Origin: Bacteroidales bacterium
Lineage (GTDB): Bacteria; Bacteroidota; Bacteroidia; Bacteroidales; Paludibacteraceae
DNA length: 7,705 bases
Assembly (NCBI GenBank): GCA_900768725.1
Contig: CAAGDU010000079.1
Span: 1 to 7,705 of the forward strand
Reading direction: 5' to 3'
In this document: positions 5,399 to 7,705 of the stretch, one piece after another
How the letters are laid out: each line of letters begins with the position of its first letter
How positions within the stretch are numbered: position 1 is the first letter of the stretch
Notes under the pieces: model-generated
The model's database searches: none
What the model saw: the letters and a program-made list of their open reading frames with translations, nothing else
What the model was told of the DNA's origin: nothing
Program-made: the position numbers and the translations under genes

Positions 5399-7705
5399 TT
5401 ACAAGTTTACTACAAATCCGGCATGCACGTTGATGCCCGCTTGCGCGTAGTACCACGGCCACGGGTGGGTCCCATCACGCAGCGCACTGGCATCCGCACC
5501 ACCGTTGCTCGCGTACTTATAGTCGAAGATATTGTTGATTTGACAGAGCAGCTTAATATCCGGACAATGTTTATACTTCTGTAGCGGCAGGGTGTATTGC
5601 AGGTTCACATTCGTTGTAGTGTAGGCTTTGAGCATCGCACTCTCGCGCATTGTGTTATCCAAGTATTGTTTTGAAACAACATTCGTCTGCACAGTACCAA
5701 CGAAGCCGGCGATATCAAAGGTGAAGAGCGACATCGCTGTAATCATCGGGCTGAAAGCAATAGTTGTCTCCTTATAGGTCCATGTATCGTAGTCCACCCA
5801 CACGTAGTCTTCCTCTGCATCGTCCCACTCGTATATATCTACATACTGTTCATAATTTTGTATCTTGTTGCGCGAGAGCACGAAGTTGCCGTCCCATCGA
5901 AACCAGTCGGTTATCTTCACCCCAGCGGTGAGTTCGATACCCATACGGTAACTGTCTTTCACATTCTTCGTTCGCATAGCGCCCACTTCGTTATAATCGC
6001 CTGTGAGGACAAGTTGGTTGTCATAGTCCATGAAGTAGAGGTTCGCACCGATGGAGAAACGCGGGTGGCAGTATTGGTAGCCCAACTCGTAGTCGTAGAG
6101 CGTCTCGGGGCTGGGCATCTCGCCGATATACTCATTTGTTTGTGAGTTATACGCCATATTCTCGCGGAAATTATCACGACTTGGCTCGCGGTTAGCCATT
6201 GCAAACGACCCATAGAGCAAATGACCGTGATTTTCATAAGTAACCCCTGCTTTGGGGTTAAAAAAATGGTAGTTGACCATCAGTGGCAACGTTTGCATCC
6301 AAGGTTTATCACTATATTTTTTTAGCACCTCGTTGTTGATTCCCTCCATCGCATAGCGGATATAGCGATATTGTAAGTCTGCATATAGCGACAATTTTTC
6401 TTGTGAACGATTGATGACACGCCAATTGACCTTTGAATATACATTCGCATCCGTCTTATTACCGATACTACGATAGAATTCATACTTGGGGTTAGAACGC
6501 AATAGTGCCGTGCGATGCTCATCAGGCATAGCGGCATTCTCGTCTAACCAAAGCAGATTTCCCCAATGCTGCCCATAGTAATGGTTTCCCGCTGCACCAA
6601 ACTGTACATCCACATGTTCATTGACATATTTGGCACTTACAATGGCTCCTGCAAAATGGTTATTGAGATGTTTCTGATAGATGTCATTGGGGGTAATTTC
6701 ATAGTCCCCTGCATATTGGCGTGTAAAACCAAAATAACCGAGTGATTTCTGTTCTGCCTGCTCGTAGTAGCCGCCGCCGTGGGTGTAGTGGAGCGTAGCG
6801 TTCAGACTCCAGTTGGGCGTGAAGCGATGGGTTACTTGCACCTGCGCATGCTGCTGCGCATAGTTGTCCGTTTGGTTGTCGTAGTAACGGGTCTCTTTTT
6901 GCGTGTTTCCCTCTTCATCCAAAATAGGATTCCCATTCTCGTCCACCATAGTTACTTTGTATTTTCCCGCGGGGTTGTAGCGTCGGTCAGCGCCGTCAAT
7001 GCCGTATGCGGTGTTGTAGTCCACGCCGTCCCAGCCCATGCCGGTTTTCTCTTTGCCGCCGAAGAAGCGCGCCACCACCTGCGTCTTGTCGCCGTACCAG
7101 CCGAGGTCGCCGTAGTACGAATACAGGTCGGAGTTGGTGCGATAGAGGAATCCGTCGGAGTTCACCTTGCTGAAACGCGCGTTCACGCGCCAATTGCCCG
7201 GCAGCACCACGTGCCCGCTCACCATCTCGCGGAAGGTGTTGTACATACCCCCGTTGAACGCCAGCGTGAAGTGGTTCGCGGTGTCGTTGTCGCCCGTGTA
7301 CATGTTCAGCGATGCACCGAACGAGGCGCTACCATTGGTCGAGGTACCTACGCCGCGCTGCACATCGATGCTCGACATCGATGCTGCCATGTCCGTCATG
7401 TTCACCCAGAAGACGGTTTGACTCTCTTGGTCGTTGAGCGGCACATCGTTCACCGTCATGTTGATGCGCGTGTGGTCCGTACCGCGCACGCGGAAATACG
7501 TGTAGCCTACGCCCAGACCATCGTCGCTCGTTAGCTGCAAAGCAGGGATAGTGCTCAGCAGGTAGGGCAGGTTCTGACCCGTGTTCTCACGATTCAGACG
7601 GTCGTTTCCGACCACGTCGTGGTTGATGGTGGTTTGTTGTACACGTTGTGCGACCACTTGCACGTCTTGCATTTGGTTCATCACAACAGTCAGCGTGTCA
7701 TCTGC
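5399..7705 (-). CDS. TonB-dependent outer-membrane receptor (FecA-like), 5' end outside the window
   Basis: Outer-membrane beta-barrel transporter that takes up a scarce nutrient using TonB energy. The window holds 768 codons open from the edge to the stop; the signal peptide and any N-terminal carboxypeptidase-regulatory-like domain lie outside. Counting from the edge, residues 5-20 (TLTVVMNQMQDVQVVAQ) look like the end of that domain plus the segment before the plug. The plug follows at about 23-140, with RVRG at 72-75, NDVPLNDQESQTVFWVN at 86-102 and VQRG at 115-118. The rest is a barrel of alternating aromatic strands and polar loops, some rich in Asp, Glu and Tyr (for example DENGNPILDEEGN). 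It ends AGINVHAGFVVNL, close to the usual C-terminal strand, though with Leu rather than the common final Phe. GC falls from about 60% in the plug to about 35-50% in mid-barrel. The substrate is unknown; iron complexes are one option. A terminator separates it from the efflux operon. Confidence 0.93.
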   Translation of the reverse strand, partial: ADDTLTVVMNQMQDVQVVAQRVQQTTINHDVVGNDRLNRENTGQNLPYLLSTIPALQLTSDDGLGVGYTYFRVRGTDHTRINMTVNDVPLNDQESQTVFWVNMTDMAASMSSIDVQRGVGTSTNGSASFGASLNMYTGDNDTANHFTLAFNGGMYNTFREMVSGHVVLPGNWRVNARFSKVNSDGFLYRTNSDLYSYYGDLGWYGDKTQVVARFFGGKEKTGMGWDGVDYNTAYGIDGADRRYNPAGKYKVTMVDENGNPILDEEGNTQKETRYYDNQTDNYAQQHAQVQVTHRFTPNWSLNATLHYTHGGGYYEQAEQKSLGYFGFTRQYAGDYEITPNDIYQKHLNNHFAGAIVSAKYVNEHVDVQFGAAGNHYYGQHWGNLLWLDENAAMPDEHRTALLRSNPKYEFYRSIGNKTDANVYSKVNWRVINRSQEKLSLYADLQYRYIRYAMEGINNEVLKKYSDKPWMQTLPLMVNYHFFNPKAGVTYENHGHLLYGSFAMANREPSRDNFRENMAYNSQTNEYIGEMPSPETLYDYELGYQYCHPRFSIGANLYFMDYDNQLVLTGDYNEVGAMRTKNVKDSYRMGIELTAGVKITDWFRWDGNFVLSRNKIQNYEQYVDIYEWDDAEEDYVWVDYDTWTYKETTIAFSPMITAMSLFTFDIAGFVGTVQTNVVSKQYLDNTMRESAMLKAYTTTNVNLQYTLPLQKYKHCPDIKLLCQINNIFDYKYASNGGADASALRDGTHPWPWYYAQAGINVHAGFVVNL

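Noticed and set aside
6779..7534. 251-codon plus-strand open frame opposite the receptor plug
   Set aside because: Val/His/Arg-rich shadow of the high-GC part of the receptor gene; no family pattern.

Overview
The window looks like a chromosomal segment from a member of the Bacteroidota, most likely a Bacteroidales species. This rests on three things: the style of the TonB-dependent receptor (its plug reads like the FecA-like receptors common in that phylum), the A-rich translation leaders with no strong Shine-Dalgarno sequence, and the tetR-tolC-adaptor-permease order of the efflux operon. Overall GC is roughly half. The genus cannot be fixed by eye. All recognisable genes lie on the minus strand, so the order of transcription runs from high to low coordinates.

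High-coordinate end (5399-7705): the 3' part of a large TonB-dependent outer-membrane receptor. Its 5' end lies beyond the window. A terminator-like hairpin at 5342-5376 sits just after its stop codon.

Middle (4955-5341): an intergenic stretch with no convincing gene but unusual structure. It holds two perfect inverted repeats (5055-5083 and 5122-5146), a 10-bp palindrome (5106-5115), a 76-codon open frame without an ATG or GTG start that runs through all three (5074-5304), and a triple direct repeat ATATCACT that runs into the tetR start codon (4944-4994).

Low-coordinate part (1-4954): a compact tripartite RND multidrug-type efflux operon. It holds a TetR-family regulator (4316-4954), a TolC-like outer-membrane channel (2947-4296), a lipoprotein membrane fusion protein (1919-2926) and the first 608 codons of a HAE1-type RND permease (1-1824, running off the window). 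The first three genes are 19-20 nt apart. The adaptor-permease junction is longer (94 nt) and holds a striking 9-bp tandem repeat (1849-1917) built on TTCTAG.

Working model: the TetR protein senses an unknown toxic compound and represses its own operon. On induction, permease, adaptor and channel form an inner-membrane-to-outer-membrane pump driven by the proton gradient. The upstream receptor is separated by the terminator and is probably an independent uptake unit. No novel multi-gene system is evident. The most unusual signals are the non-coding repeats.
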